A stretch of 18,211 nucleotides of DNA. It comes from Zymomonas sp. GTDB lineage: Bacteria; Pseudomonadota; Alphaproteobacteria; Sphingomonadales; Sphingomonadaceae. A program made the translations under genes and the position numbers. Shown here in pieces: positions 1-7,544 of this stretch. Location of the stretch: positions 1 through 18,211 of the forward strand of contig JAIYAJ010000249.1 of assembly GCA_027489105.1 (NCBI GenBank), read 5' to 3'. The notes beneath the pieces are model-generated. The model ran no database searches. It saw only the letters and a list, made by a program, of their open reading frames with translations, and was not told the origin of the DNA. Numbering within the stretch: the stretch's first letter is position 1; every line of letters begins with the position of its first letter.

Positions 1-1
1 C

Positions 2-1603
2 ATGCTCGATTTCCCGCGCTGGAAAATCTGGTCGATCTGCCTCGCGCTCGCGATCGGCGTATTGATCTCGATCCCGACCTTCATTCCCGAATCGGTGGCG
101 CAGCGCTGGGGCATCGGCAGCATGCCGCGCGTCAATCTGGGTCTCGACCTTTCGGGCGGCAGCCATCTGATGCTCGAGGCGGACACCACCGACCTCGCCA
201 AACAGAATCTGATCCGCATGGAAGAACTGGTCCGCACCGAGATGCGCCGGGCCGACCCGCCGATCGCGATCGGCGACATTTCGACGACGGGAGGCCGCCT
301 CTCCTTCTTCGTTCGCGATGGAGCGCGCGTCGATGCTGCGGTCGAGCGGCTGCGGACGCTGACCCAGCCTTCGGGCATGACCGGCCAGCGCGACTGGAAC
401 GTCCAGGTCGTCGATTCGACCCGCGTGGTGCTGACCCCGACCGAAGCCGGCCTCGCCCAGGCCACCGACGCCGCGATGCAGGTCGCGACCGAAGTCGTCC
501 GCAAGCGCATCGACGAGATGGGCACCCGCGAACCGACGATCATCCGCCAGGGCGCCGAGCGCATCGTCGTCCAGGTTCCCGGCCTCCAGGATCCCGCGGC
601 TCTGAAGGCACTGCTCGGCAAGACCGCCAAGCTCGAATTCAAGCTGGTCGACCTCACCGCCAATCCGCAGGACGTCGCCCAGGGGCGCGCACCGGTGGGC
701 AGCGAAATCATCCCCTATCCCGACAACCCTTCGGGTGTCCCGCTGATCGCGGTCAAACGCCGTGCGATGCTGACCGGCGACGAACTGATCAATGCACAGC
801 TCAGCTATAATCAGCAGACCAACGAACCGGTCGTGTCGATCACCTTCAACAGCGAAGGCGGCCGCAAATTCGCGCGCGTTACGCAGGAGAATGTGAACAA
901 GCCCTTCGCGATGATCCTCGACGGCAAGGTGCTGTCGGCGCCGAACATCAATGAGCCTATCCTGGGCGGTCAGGCGCAGATTTCGGGCCGCTTCACCACC
1001 GACAGCGCCAACGAACTCGCCATCGCGCTGCGCTCGGGCAAACTGCCGGTCGCGCTTAAGGTGGTCGAGGAACGCACCGTCGGTCCCGATCTCGGCGCCG
1101 ATTCGATCCGCGCCGGCACGATCGCCAGCGCGATCGCCGCCATCGCCGTCGTGATCTTCATGTTCGTCAGCTATGGCCGCTTCGGCTTCTATGCCGACCT
1201 CGCCGTGGTCATAAACATCTTCGTGATCCTCGGCGTGATGGCGCTGCTCAACGCGACGCTCACCCTGCCCGGCATTGCCGGCTTCGTGCTCACCATCGGT
1301 ACGGCGGTCGACGCCAATGTGTTGATCAACGAGCGCGTGCGCGAGGAACTCCGGCGCGGCCGGTCGCCCACCCAGGCGGTCGAGCATGGCTATAAGGAAG
1401 CCAGCCGCACCATCTTCGAGGCCAATGTGACCCATGCGATCGCGGGCATCATCATGTTCCTGCTCGGCTCGGGCCAGGTAAAGGGCTTCGCGGTCGTGCT
1501 GCTGATCGGCATCGCCACCTCGGTCTTCACCGCCGTCGTCTTCACCCGCATGCTGGTAGCGCTGTGGCTGCGTCGCACGCGCCCCGCGTCCCTCCACATC
1601 TGA
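2..1603 (+). CDS. secD: Protein translocase subunit SecD
   Basis: Inner-membrane subunit of the SecDF complex, which uses the proton gradient to help pull exported proteins out of the SecYEG channel on the periplasmic side. The 533-residue product has an N-terminal membrane helix (about 11-28) and the SecD signature GLDLSGGSHLMLEAD at 47-61. A large periplasmic region follows, then a C-terminal bundle of membrane helices starting near residue 375. That bundle contains GTAVDANVLINERVREE from residue 433, whose Asp437 belongs to the proton-relay motif of the family. The ATG at base 2 fits the usual N-terminus, so the gene looks complete although its upstream region, where yajC often lies, is outside the window. 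secF starts 14 bp after its stop, indicating one transcript. Identification is firm. Confidence 0.97.
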   Translation: MLDFPRWKIWSICLALAIGVLISIPTFIPESVAQRWGIGSMPRVNLGLDLSGGSHLMLEADTTDLAKQNLIRMEELVRTEMRRADPPIAIGDISTTGGRLSFFVRDGARVDAAVERLRTLTQPSGMTGQRDWNVQVVDSTRVVLTPTEAGLAQATDAAMQVATEVVRKRIDEMGTREPTIIRQGAERIVVQVPGLQDPAALKALLGKTAKLEFKLVDLTANPQDVAQGRAPVGSEIIPYPDNPSGVPLIAVKRRAMLTGDELINAQLSYNQQTNEPVVSITFNSEGGRKFARVTQENVNKPFAMILDGKVLSAPNINEPILGGQAQISGRFTTDSANELAIALRSGKLPVALKVVEERTVGPDLGADSIRAGTIASAIAAIAVVIFMFVSYGRFGFYADLAVVINIFVILGVMALLNATLTLPGIAGFVLTIGTAVDANVLINERVREELRRGRSPTQAVEHGYKEASRTIFEANVTHAIAGIIMFLLGSGQVKGFAVVLLIGIATSVFTAVVFTRMLVALWLRRTRPASLHI

Positions 1604-1617
1604 TCGGAAACAGTGCC

Positions 1618-2574
1618 ATGCGTCTGCTGAAACTGGTTCCCGACAATACCAATATCGGATTTGTCCGGCTCCGCTTCGTCGCCTTCATCCTCACCGCGCT
1701 GCTGACCATCGCCGCCATCGGCGCGGTCGCCACGCGCGGGCTCAACATGGGCGTCGACTTTGTCGGCGGCCTGATGATCGAGGCGAAGTTCTCGACCCCG
1801 CCCTCGCTCGACGCGGTGCGCAGCAATATCGACGCGCTCGGCGTTGGCACCAGCTCGCTCCAGCAGTTCGGCGACCCGGGCACGATCTCGATCCGCCTGC
1901 CGGTGCCGGAGAGCAGCGATGCGGGCGCGACCAACGCCGTGGTCAACAAGGTCTCGGCCTCGCTCAAGGGCCAGTTTCCGGGGGTCGCCTTCACCCGCAC
2001 CGACACGGTCTCGGGCAAGGTTTCGGGCGAGCTGATTCAGAATGGCGTGCTCGCCGTCGTGCTCGCGGTGCTCGGCATCGCAGTTTTTTCCTGGCTGCGC
2101 TACGAGTGGCAGTTCGGCGTGTCGACCTTCGTCGCGATCGTCCACGACGTGCTGATGACGTTGGGCTTTTTCGCGGTGACTCAGCTCGAATTCGACCTGA
2201 ACATCGTCGCGGCGGTGCTCACGATCGTGGGCTATTCGATCAACGACAAGATGGTCATCGACGACCGCATCCGCGAAAATATGCGCAAGTTCCGGCAGAT
2301 GGACATGAAGGCGCTGATCGACCTGTCGGTCAACGAGACGCTGCCGCGCACGGTCATGACCTCGGTCACCGTGTTCCTTGCGCTCGGCGCGCTGCTGCTG
2401 TTCGGCGGCCATGTGCTGCGTGGCTTTGCGGCTGCGATGTTGCTGGGCGTCGTCGTCGGCACCTATTCGTCGATCTACGTCTCCTCCTCGCTGCTGATCA
2501 GCCTGGGCCTCCAGCCGCTGCGCATTGCCAAGCCGGAGTCCGGACGCCCCGAAGCCGAGCGCGTCGGGCCCTAA
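1618..2574 (+). CDS. secF: Protein translocase subunit SecF
   Basis: Partner of SecD in the proton-driven SecDF complex of the inner membrane. The 318-residue protein has a first membrane helix at about 18-37, then the SecF signature GLNMGVDFVGGLMIEAKF at 41-58, a periplasmic domain, and a five-helix C-terminal bundle. The bundle holds GYSINDKMVIDDRIREN from residue 205, the counterpart of the GYSxNDxVVxxDRIREN motif. The open frame extends upstream to a non-ATG codon at 1564, inside secD. I chose the ATG at 1618 because translation from there gives the typical SecF N-terminus (MRLLKLVPDN) and sits just after the secD stop. No strong Shine-Dalgarno is visible, so translation is probably coupled to secD. 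Confidence 0.96.
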   Translation: MRLLKLVPDNTNIGFVRLRFVAFILTALLTIAAIGAVATRGLNMGVDFVGGLMIEAKFSTPPSLDAVRSNIDALGVGTSSLQQFGDPGTISIRLPVPESSDAGATNAVVNKVSASLKGQFPGVAFTRTDTVSGKVSGELIQNGVLAVVLAVLGIAVFSWLRYEWQFGVSTFVAIVHDVLMTLGFFAVTQLEFDLNIVAAVLTIVGYSINDKMVIDDRIRENMRKFRQMDMKALIDLSVNETLPRTVMTSVTVFLALGALLLFGGHVLRGFAAAMLLGVVVGTYSSIYVSSSLLISLGLQPLRIAKPESGRPEAERVGP

Positions 2575-2584
2575 GGCACGGGCG

Positions 2585-2962
2585 ATGGTGACCTTCGATC
2601 GCGAGGAAGCGCCGGGAGGGCCGACGATACGCGGCTTTTCCGGTACCGCCTTCCGCGTTCAGGACCGGATCGTTCCCGGCGGGTTGTGGCTGACGCCCGA
2701 CAACGCCCTCGACTGGTCGCCGCCAGCCATCGCCGATCTGCGCGCTTCGCATGTCGAAGCTCTGATCGACACCACCCCGCCCCCCGAGTTCCTGTTGCTC
2801 GGCACCGGCCCGACGATCGTCCGGCCAAGCCCGGCCTTAGTCGCGGAGATCGAGGCGCGTGGCTATGGTGTCGAGGTGATGGACAGCCGCACTGCCGCAC
2901 GCGCCTGGAATGTGCTGCGCGGTGAGGACCGCTGGATCGTCGCGGCGCTGATGCCGCTCTGA
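2585..2962 (+). CDS. Mth938-like domain protein (NDUFAF3/AMMECR-type fold family, COG3737)
   Basis: A 125-residue soluble protein of the Mth938-like family, whose mitochondrial relative NDUFAF3 is an assembly factor for respiratory complex I. The bacterial function is not settled. Recognisable features are the FLLLGTG segment at 69-75 and the C-terminal block GYGVEVMDSRTAARAWNVL from residue 93, matching the family's GxGvEvMdT-AcRTyNvL pattern; here the usual Cys before Arg is Ala. The ATG at 2585 is preferred over an in-frame earlier start at 2525, which would overlap secF. The gene follows secF by 10 bp and converges with the next gene, 4 bp from its end. Position at the end of a secDF operon recurs in alphaproteobacteria and suggests an envelope or membrane-complex assembly role. 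Confidence 0.85.
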   Translation: MVTFDREEAPGGPTIRGFSGTAFRVQDRIVPGGLWLTPDNALDWSPPAIADLRASHVEALIDTTPPPEFLLLGTGPTIVRPSPALVAEIEARGYGVEVMDSRTAARAWNVLRGEDRWIVAALMPL

Positions 2963-2966
2963 CCGG

Positions 2967-4142
2967 TCAGCGGCGTGCCGCGACCAGCCCCGACAGATGA
3001 TCGAACAGCGCAGCGCTGTTCCTTTCCCATGTGAAGTCCGCGACGGTCGAGCGAACGACGGCCGGCTCGGGCTTCGCGGCCAGCACCTCCGCTATTCCAG
3101 CCGCAAAGGCCTCGGCCGTACGATCCACGATCCGGCCGGCCTCGGGCCGCATCACCACATCGCGCGCGCCCCCGACATCGGTGATCACGACCGGTGTGCC
3201 GCAGGACAGCGCCTCGACCCAGACATTTGCGAGCCCCTCCGACGCCGACGCAAGCGCCATGACGTCCGCTGCCGACAGCAGCGCCGGCAAGTCGGCATGG
3301 GGCAAGGCGCCCAAGAGCCGCACCCGATCCTGCAGGCCAGCACTGGCGATCCGGTCCGCCAGCCTGTCTCCATCGGGTCCCTGGCCGGCAATCATCAGGG
3401 TGACGCCGGGCAAGGCCGTCATGGCCTCGATCACCAGATCATGCCCCTTGAGCGGGATCAGATTGCCGATGCTCACCACAAGCGGTCCATCGACGCCGAG
3501 GGCAGCCTTCGCCTCCCCGCGCGGCATCGGTGCGAACAGGCTCTGGTCGACCCCGGTGTGGTGAAAGCGAATCCGGTCGGCGGGAAGGCCGAGCGCGATC
3601 ATGTCGGCGCACAGGGCAGCCGAGACCGCGAGCATACCGTCCGCCGCCCGCCCCGCGCGAACGATCTGGTCGCGACAGCCCTTCTGCCGCCCCCAGAAAT
3701 GAATGTCGCTGCCGCGCGCCTTGATCGACACGGGCACCCCGAATCGCTTCCCCAGCGCGATCGCGGCCGGCCCATCCGGATAGAAGAACTCGGCATCGAT
3801 CACATCGAATGCGAAATCGCGCCGGATCCGCGCGAGCAGCGGCGCGACGGTCCGGCCCAGGCTCCACGGGTTGATCCGTCCGCCCACGCCCGGAACGGTC
3901 GGGAAGCGCGGCCGATAGACGTCGACCCCGTTCCGCAGTTCGCGTTCGGGCAGGTCGACCACCGTGCGATAGGCCGACAGCCAGCGCCCGGCACCGAAAG
4001 GCGGCAAAGCAAAGGGCGCGACCACTCTCACCTCTACGTCGTTCCTCGACGCGAGCGCCAGCGTCTGGCGTTCGACGAAACCGCCGAAGCCGGGTCGCGC
4101 GTCGCTGGGGTAGAGGCTGGACAGGGTCAGAACGCGAAGCAT
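2967..4142 (-). CDS. Glycosyltransferase family 4 (group 1) protein
   Basis: A 391-residue retaining glycosyltransferase with the two-Rossmann GT-B fold. It probably transfers a sugar from a nucleotide-sugar donor during synthesis of an exopolysaccharide, capsule or lipopolysaccharide. The N-terminal acceptor domain starts MLRVLTLSSLYPSDARPGFGG, and KARGSDIHFWG lies at about 141-151. The donor domain contains SIGNLIPLKGHD at 224-235 and the hallmark EX7E motif, Glu302-GLANVWV-Glu310, followed by SCGTPVVITDVGG. The ATG at 4142 is preceded by a good Shine-Dalgarno (AAGGGG, 2 nt before the start region). It stands alone, convergent with the sec operon and divergent from bamD. Donor and acceptor cannot be told from sequence; no polysaccharide cluster surrounds it. 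Confidence 0.92.
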   Translation of the reverse strand: MLRVLTLSSLYPSDARPGFGGFVERQTLALASRNDVEVRVVAPFALPPFGAGRWLSAYRTVVDLPERELRNGVDVYRPRFPTVPGVGGRINPWSLGRTVAPLLARIRRDFAFDVIDAEFFYPDGPAAIALGKRFGVPVSIKARGSDIHFWGRQKGCRDQIVRAGRAADGMLAVSAALCADMIALGLPADRIRFHHTGVDQSLFAPMPRGEAKAALGVDGPLVVSIGNLIPLKGHDLVIEAMTALPGVTLMIAGQGPDGDRLADRIASAGLQDRVRLLGALPHADLPALLSAADVMALASASEGLANVWVEALSCGTPVVITDVGGARDVVMRPEAGRIVDRTAEAFAAGIAEVLAAKPEPAVVRSTVADFTWERNSAALFDHLSGLVAARR

Positions 4143-4233
4143 CGCCCCTTCTTAGCGTCTCGGCGCGGCGTTGCAGCCCTCCTTTGTCGCGGCCATTGCG
4201 GCGGCTGCGATTGCCCCCTAAAGAAGCCAGCCT

Positions 4234-5016
4234 ATGCTGCGTAAAGTCCTCCGTCCGATCGCGTTGCTGGCAGCCGCCGCTTCCCTCATTCCGTTGGCCG
4301 GCTGCGCCACCGGCAAGAACAAGGGCGACACCAAATATGTCGCCCGCGATGTGGACACGCTCTACAACGCGGCGAAGGAACGGCTGGACCGGCACCAGTA
4401 CAAGCTCGCTGCCGCGCTGTTCGACGAAGTCGAGCGCCAGCATCCCTATTCGGTCTGGGCGCGCCGCGCCCAGCTGATGAGCGCCTTTTCCTATTATCTG
4501 GCCAAGCAATACACGCCGGCGATCGCCTCGGCCCAGCGCTTCATCTCGATCCACCCCGGCAATCGCGACGCGCCTTACGCGCTCTACCTGATCTCCATGG
4601 CCTATTATGAGCAGATCCAGGACGTTACGCGCGACCAGAAGCTGACCCAGCAGGCGCTCGACGCGCTCAACGAACTGATCCGCCGCTACCCCGATTCGCG
4701 CTACGCCGCCGATGCCCGGGTGAAGGTCGACCTGGTGAAGGATCACCTCGCCGGCAAAGAAATGGAGATCGGCCGCTTCTACCAGCGTCGCGGCGACTGG
4801 CTTGCCTCGGTGATCCGTTTCCGTGCGGTCGTCGATCAATATGACACGACCAGCCACGCGCCCGAGGCGCTGATGCGGCTGACCGAAAGCTATCTGGAAC
4901 TGGGCGTGCCTGCGGAAGCCGAGCGCACCGCCGCCGTGCTGGGCGCCAATTATCCCGGCAGCAAATGGTATGAGCACGCCTACAAGCTCGTCCAGAAGTC
5001 CGCAAAAGAGGGCTGA
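4234..5016 (+). CDS. bamD: Outer membrane protein assembly factor BamD (lipoprotein)
   Basis: Essential lipoprotein of the BAM complex, which folds and inserts beta-barrel proteins into the outer membrane; it acts at the periplasmic face with BamA. The 260-residue precursor has a lipoprotein signal with lipobox LAGC at 21-24, so Cys24 should be the lipidated first residue. The mature part is built of TPR-like helix pairs, with recognisable YNAAKERLDRHQYKLAAALF near residue 44, YPDSRYAADA near 151 and YPGSKWYEHAYKL near the end. Length matches the family. It is divergent from the glycosyltransferase with a 91-bp gap that should contain its promoter. A weak AAAGAAG purine run lies upstream of the ATG. 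recN and lpxC, frequent neighbours in alphaproteobacteria, are not adjacent. Confidence 0.95.
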   Translation: MLRKVLRPIALLAAAASLIPLAGCATGKNKGDTKYVARDVDTLYNAAKERLDRHQYKLAAALFDEVERQHPYSVWARRAQLMSAFSYYLAKQYTPAIASAQRFISIHPGNRDAPYALYLISMAYYEQIQDVTRDQKLTQQALDALNELIRRYPDSRYAADARVKVDLVKDHLAGKEMEIGRFYQRRGDWLASVIRFRAVVDQYDTTSHAPEALMRLTESYLELGVPAEAERTAAVLGANYPGSKWYEHAYKLVQKSAKEG

Positions 5017-5027
5017 AGCCCGTCCCG

Positions 5028-5054
5028 CCGCCGGGCCGTCAAGGCGCCCGGCGG
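5028..5054 (+). terminator. Perfect GC-rich hairpin after bamD
   Basis: Arms CCGCCGGGC (5028-5036) and GCCCGGCGG (5046-5054) pair perfectly over 9 bp around a 9-nt loop, starting 11 bp after the bamD stop. There is no T-tract after the stem, so it may be a poor intrinsic terminator, a Rho-related or RNA-stabilising stem, or a repeat element. It separates bamD from the flagellar genes. Confidence 0.45.
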
Positions 5055-5155
5055 ATAGCCGCAGTGGCGGCATCATCATTTCGTTAACCACCTCTCCCGT
5101 ATGACGAATCTGCCGGATTTCTCCGGTTTGGAACACTCGGGATTTCGCTGATTCG

Positions 5156-6154
5156 ATGACGCGCGCAGCATCCAGCCTCTCCGGTGACGAAGTCGCCGCG
5201 CTGATGGACGAGCTCGGCGATATTTCCTTCGACCAGAAGGAGGTCGCGCCGCGGTCCAAAGTGAGCCAGATGCGCGACGTCGAGCCCTATCAGCTTGGCC
5301 AGCGCAAGGATCGCCCGGCCGCCCATCTGGTCCATCTCGAGCGGATGAACGAGCGTGTCGCCCGGCGCCTGCGCGACGTGATCGAACCGATCGCGCAGAC
5401 CCGCAGCCGCGTCGAGGCCAATCCGCTCGAAACCCGCCGTTTCGACGAATGGCAGCGTAACCAGGCCGATTATATGAGCCTGAGCCTGTTCCGCATCCGC
5501 CCCGGCAAAGGCATGATGATGATGGTGATGGAGCCCGGCTTCATCGCCAACATGGTCGACGCCTTCTACGGCGGTACCGGCAGCGGGCTTGCGGCGAAGT
5601 CCGGCGAGTTCACCCCGTCGGAGCAGCGCCTGCTGAAGCGGATCGTCGCGGGCATCGCCGACGTGCTGACCAAGAGCTGGGGCGAGACCTATCCGCTCGA
5701 ATTCGAGCTCTCGACCCACGAAACCAACGCCGCCTTCGTCAACATGGTCCGCGCCGACGAAGCGGTGGTGGTGCAGAGCTTCACGGTCAAGCCCGGCCTG
5801 GCCAAGTCGACCCGCATCGAGATCCTCTATCCGCTGTCGATGCTGCAGCCGATCGAGGATGAGATCGCCGCGCGGGCCCAGGCCGGCCCCGCCGCCGAAG
5901 ACAGCGAGTGGCAGGACAAGCTGTTCTCCGCCCTCGAGAACGTCTCGCTGCCCGTCCGGTCGGTTCTGGCACGCCCCGAAATCACCGTTGCCCAGCTGCT
6001 CGCCCTGAAGGCGGGCGACGTCATCCCTATCACTTTGTCGCAGACGGTTCCCCTGCTGGTCGGCAATCGGCGCTTCGCCGAAGGCACGATCGGTGAGCAG
6101 GATGGCCGCGCCGCGATGATGATCGAGACCATCAACAAGGAAAGCCTGAGATGA
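5156..6154 (+). CDS. fliM: Flagellar motor switch protein FliM
   Basis: Component of the flagellar C-ring; it binds phosphorylated CheY and, with FliG and FliN, sets the direction of rotation. The 332-residue protein starts with a CheY-binding peptide, LSGDEVAALM at 8-17, close to the family consensus LSQxEIDALL. The middle CheC-like domain includes the FYGGTGSG segment followed by FTPSEQRLLKRIV. The C-terminal SpoA domain (about 240-320) packs against FliN. The ATG at 5156 gives the expected N-terminus. It overlaps fliN by 4 bp (ATGA at 6151-6154). The 139-bp upstream gap carries the bamD hairpin and a TTAACCA (5084-5090) resembling a CtrA half-site. fliL, the usual upstream gene, is absent. 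Confidence 0.95.
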   Translation: MTRAASSLSGDEVAALMDELGDISFDQKEVAPRSKVSQMRDVEPYQLGQRKDRPAAHLVHLERMNERVARRLRDVIEPIAQTRSRVEANPLETRRFDEWQRNQADYMSLSLFRIRPGKGMMMMVMEPGFIANMVDAFYGGTGSGLAAKSGEFTPSEQRLLKRIVAGIADVLTKSWGETYPLEFELSTHETNAAFVNMVRADEAVVVQSFTVKPGLAKSTRIEILYPLSMLQPIEDEIAARAQAGPAAEDSEWQDKLFSALENVSLPVRSVLARPEITVAQLLALKAGDVIPITLSQTVPLLVGNRRFAEGTIGEQDGRAAMMIETINKESLR

Positions 6155-6474
6155 GCGATATGTCCGATGTTCCCGTCGTCCCCGGGAGCGCCGAGCTGTC
6201 GATGCCCGCCAACCTCCGCCTGCTGTCGGATATCCCGCTGCGCCTGTCGGTCGAGGTCGGCAGCACGTCGCTGCGGCTGGCCGAACTGATGGAGCTGAAT
6301 GCCGGCAGCGTGGTCGAGCTGGACCGCCAGGCGAACGAGCTGCTCGACATCATGGTCAACGGCACGCTCGTCGCGAAGGGCGAGGTAGTGACAGTGAACG
6401 GAAAGTTCGGGATAAGGGTCGTCGATGTTGTCGCCGCCGACGCGCGGCTCTCGGGAATCGAACGCCGACAATGA
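6151..6474 (+). CDS. fliN: Flagellar motor switch protein FliN
   Basis: Small C-ring protein of the flagellar switch; it forms the bottom of the ring and helps dock export substrates. The 107-residue protein is almost entirely one SpoA domain (about 24-95), with the signatures IPLRLSVEVG (28-37), GSVVELDRQANE (52-63) and VNGTLVAKGEVVTV (69-82), then KFGIRVVDV. The N-terminal 20 residues are a short variable tail. It starts inside the fliM stop (ATGA) and its own stop overlaps the fliO start in the same way at 6471-6474, so the three are almost certainly translationally coupled. Confidence 0.95.
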   Translation: MSDMSDVPVVPGSAELSMPANLRLLSDIPLRLSVEVGSTSLRLAELMELNAGSVVELDRQANELLDIMVNGTLVAKGEVVTVNGKFGIRVVDVVAADARLSGIERRQ

Positions 6475-6755
6475 TGCTGGATTACCTGTTGCGCTTGCTG
6501 CTGCTCGTCCCCCTGGTGGGCGGGCTCGCTTATGGTTCGCTATGGCTGTGGAGGAAGCTCCAGCCCGGCATGGCGATCGGCAACAGGGACAGGGTCCTCA
6601 AGGTCGTCGACGCGATCCCGATGGGCGCGACCGGACGCCTCGCCGTGGTCGAATTCGCCAACCGCCACATCCTCATTTCCGTATCGCGCGGACGGATCGA
6701 AAAGATCGCCGAGGCGCCGGCCGATGGGGCTTTCGTTCTGCCGGACGATATTTAG
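6471..6755 (+). CDS. fliO: Flagellar biosynthetic protein FliO
   Basis: Membrane protein that helps assemble the FliPQR core of the flagellar export gate. The 94-residue product has one membrane helix (about 5-27), then a basic WRKLQPG stretch and a cytoplasmic domain with the typical RVLKVVDAIPMGATGRLAVV segment, ending in a short acidic tail. Its size and single helix fit FliO well, although FliO proteins are poorly conserved. It overlaps fliN by 4 bp. In most genomes fliP follows directly; here the next 790 bp hold no flagellar gene and base composition changes abruptly, so the operon either ends here or has been separated from fliPQR. Confidence 0.88.
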   Translation: MMLDYLLRLLLLVPLVGGLAYGSLWLWRKLQPGMAIGNRDRVLKVVDAIPMGATGRLAVVEFANRHILISVSRGRIEKIAEAPADGAFVLPDDI

Positions 6756-7109
6756 GCGGCGAGCTTATGAATGGCCCGTCCATATCCAAGGGATGGTAGG
6801 CTTGCTCGATCTCGGTGGGGACATCATGATCTATGCGCCACTGACAGTTGTCTTGGGTTGCCCTGTACGAACCATCTGCCCGGTAAATGCCAACATCGGT
6901 ACCGTGTTCGCATTCGCAGCATCAATCGGCCTTATTAAGTGTCGAGTCTGAGAGGAACGCCCACTTGCCTGTTGGGAAATCGGCTGCTGGGGTGAAGCGG
7001 TTTCGCGAGGTGCTATCTCGGTGCCGAGAAGCGCCAGTACACTTGCAGTCACTTATTCCAATTTTACTAATTGCAGTTCATTTTGTCGGTGGTTGGCTTG
7101 GGGCGGGCG
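6756..7109. other. Gene-poor spacer, first part of the AT-richer fliO-dxs gap
   Basis: About 350 bp after fliO without a gene I can support. Short open frames exist (for example one ending at 6951 and one ending at 7195), but they lack family resemblance, a convincing Shine-Dalgarno or sensible composition. A small inverted repeat CTCGG-TG-CCGAG lies at 7017-7028. A weak promoter-like pair, TTGCAG (7043-7048) and ACTAAT (7066-7071) with 17-bp spacing, precedes the membrane-protein gene. No remnant of fliP was recognised. Confidence 0.5.
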
Positions 7110-7403
7110 ATGCTAATCTTAATTTTGAGTCTAATTCTAAGAGGATTACTGATTGCCGCGTTCTGCGCCGCGGTCACTGCTGCGTGTACCAATGATATTT
7201 CGAAGAATTTAAGATTTTACGGGAGATTGAAGGCTGCATACCCATCATGGTTAGTAGCTATTTTCGTTCTGTTTGGAGTTTATTATATAGCAGGATTAAA
7301 TGGCCAACCTGCCAACAGCGTCCCCGCTATTTTAATTATCGTAATATTGATAGGCGGAGGGTGGGCAGCCTTGCTATCAGTTCGCAATGCTCGCTTGCGA
7401 TAG
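7110..7403 (+). CDS. Putative small three-helix membrane protein, no recognised family
   Basis: I do not recognise a family. From the ATG at 7110 the product is 97 residues, with three hydrophobic segments at about 2-26, 47-63 and 71-90. They are separated by a basic loop (about 31-42, including KNLRFYGRLK) and a short polar loop NGQPANS, so the layout looks like a real integral membrane protein. The frame opens earlier at a TTG (7071), but the ATG has a G-rich stretch (GGGGCGGG) just upstream and is preferred. Codon use is unlike its neighbours: TTA, CTA, ATA and AGA recur, all rare in this genome's other genes. A perfect 6-bp hairpin (7382-7400) ends at its stop. It may be a recently acquired gene or a chance frame in AT-rich DNA. 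Confidence 0.45.
   Translation: MLILILSLILRGLLIAAFCAAVTAACTNDISKNLRFYGRLKAAYPSWLVAIFVLFGVYYIAGLNGQPANSVPAILIIVILIGGGWAALLSVRNARLR
7382..7400. repeat. Small inverted repeat at the end of the membrane-protein frame
   Basis: TCGCAA (7382-7387) and TTGCGA (7395-7400) pair perfectly around a 7-nt loop. An overlapping alternative stem pairs GCTATC (7373-7378) with GATAGC (7399-7404). There is no T-tract, so a terminator role is uncertain. Confidence 0.3.
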
Positions 7404-7515
7404 CCGCGACTAATTATCCGCTTGGTTCGCCGGTTTAGGGAGAGCGGCGCTCGCTTGGTGCCGGCAATGGATATGACGCTGCTCTGAAAAGCCTTCGACC
7501 CAAAGCCTAAGACGA

Positions 7516-7537
7516 GCGGGCGACACTTACCGCCCGC
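7516..7537 (-). terminator. Probable terminator of dxs
   Basis: GCGGGCG (7516-7522) and CGCCCGC (7531-7537) form a perfect 7-bp GC stem with an 8-nt loop, 8 bp beyond the dxs stop in the direction of dxs transcription. On the minus strand the stem is followed by TCGTCTT, a weak pyrimidine-rich tail rather than a full T-tract. Confidence 0.5.
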
Positions 7538-7544
7538 CCCCCAG

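Noticed and set aside
5129..5150. TGGAAC before fliM as a sigma-54 promoter
   Set aside because: The -24 element is imperfect, and no GC occurs at the required spacing for the -12 element.
2997..5259. Long antisense frames over the glycosyltransferase and bamD (2997-4244 plus, 3439-5259 minus)
   Set aside because: Both cross well-identified genes, have low-complexity composition and no family resemblance. The minus-strand frame holds a frame-shifted shadow of the glycosyltransferase.
6793..6951. A 52-codon frame after fliO as a small gene
   Set aside because: AAGGG touches its ATG with no spacing, there is no recognisable family, and the frame is a continuation of a shadow through fliO.
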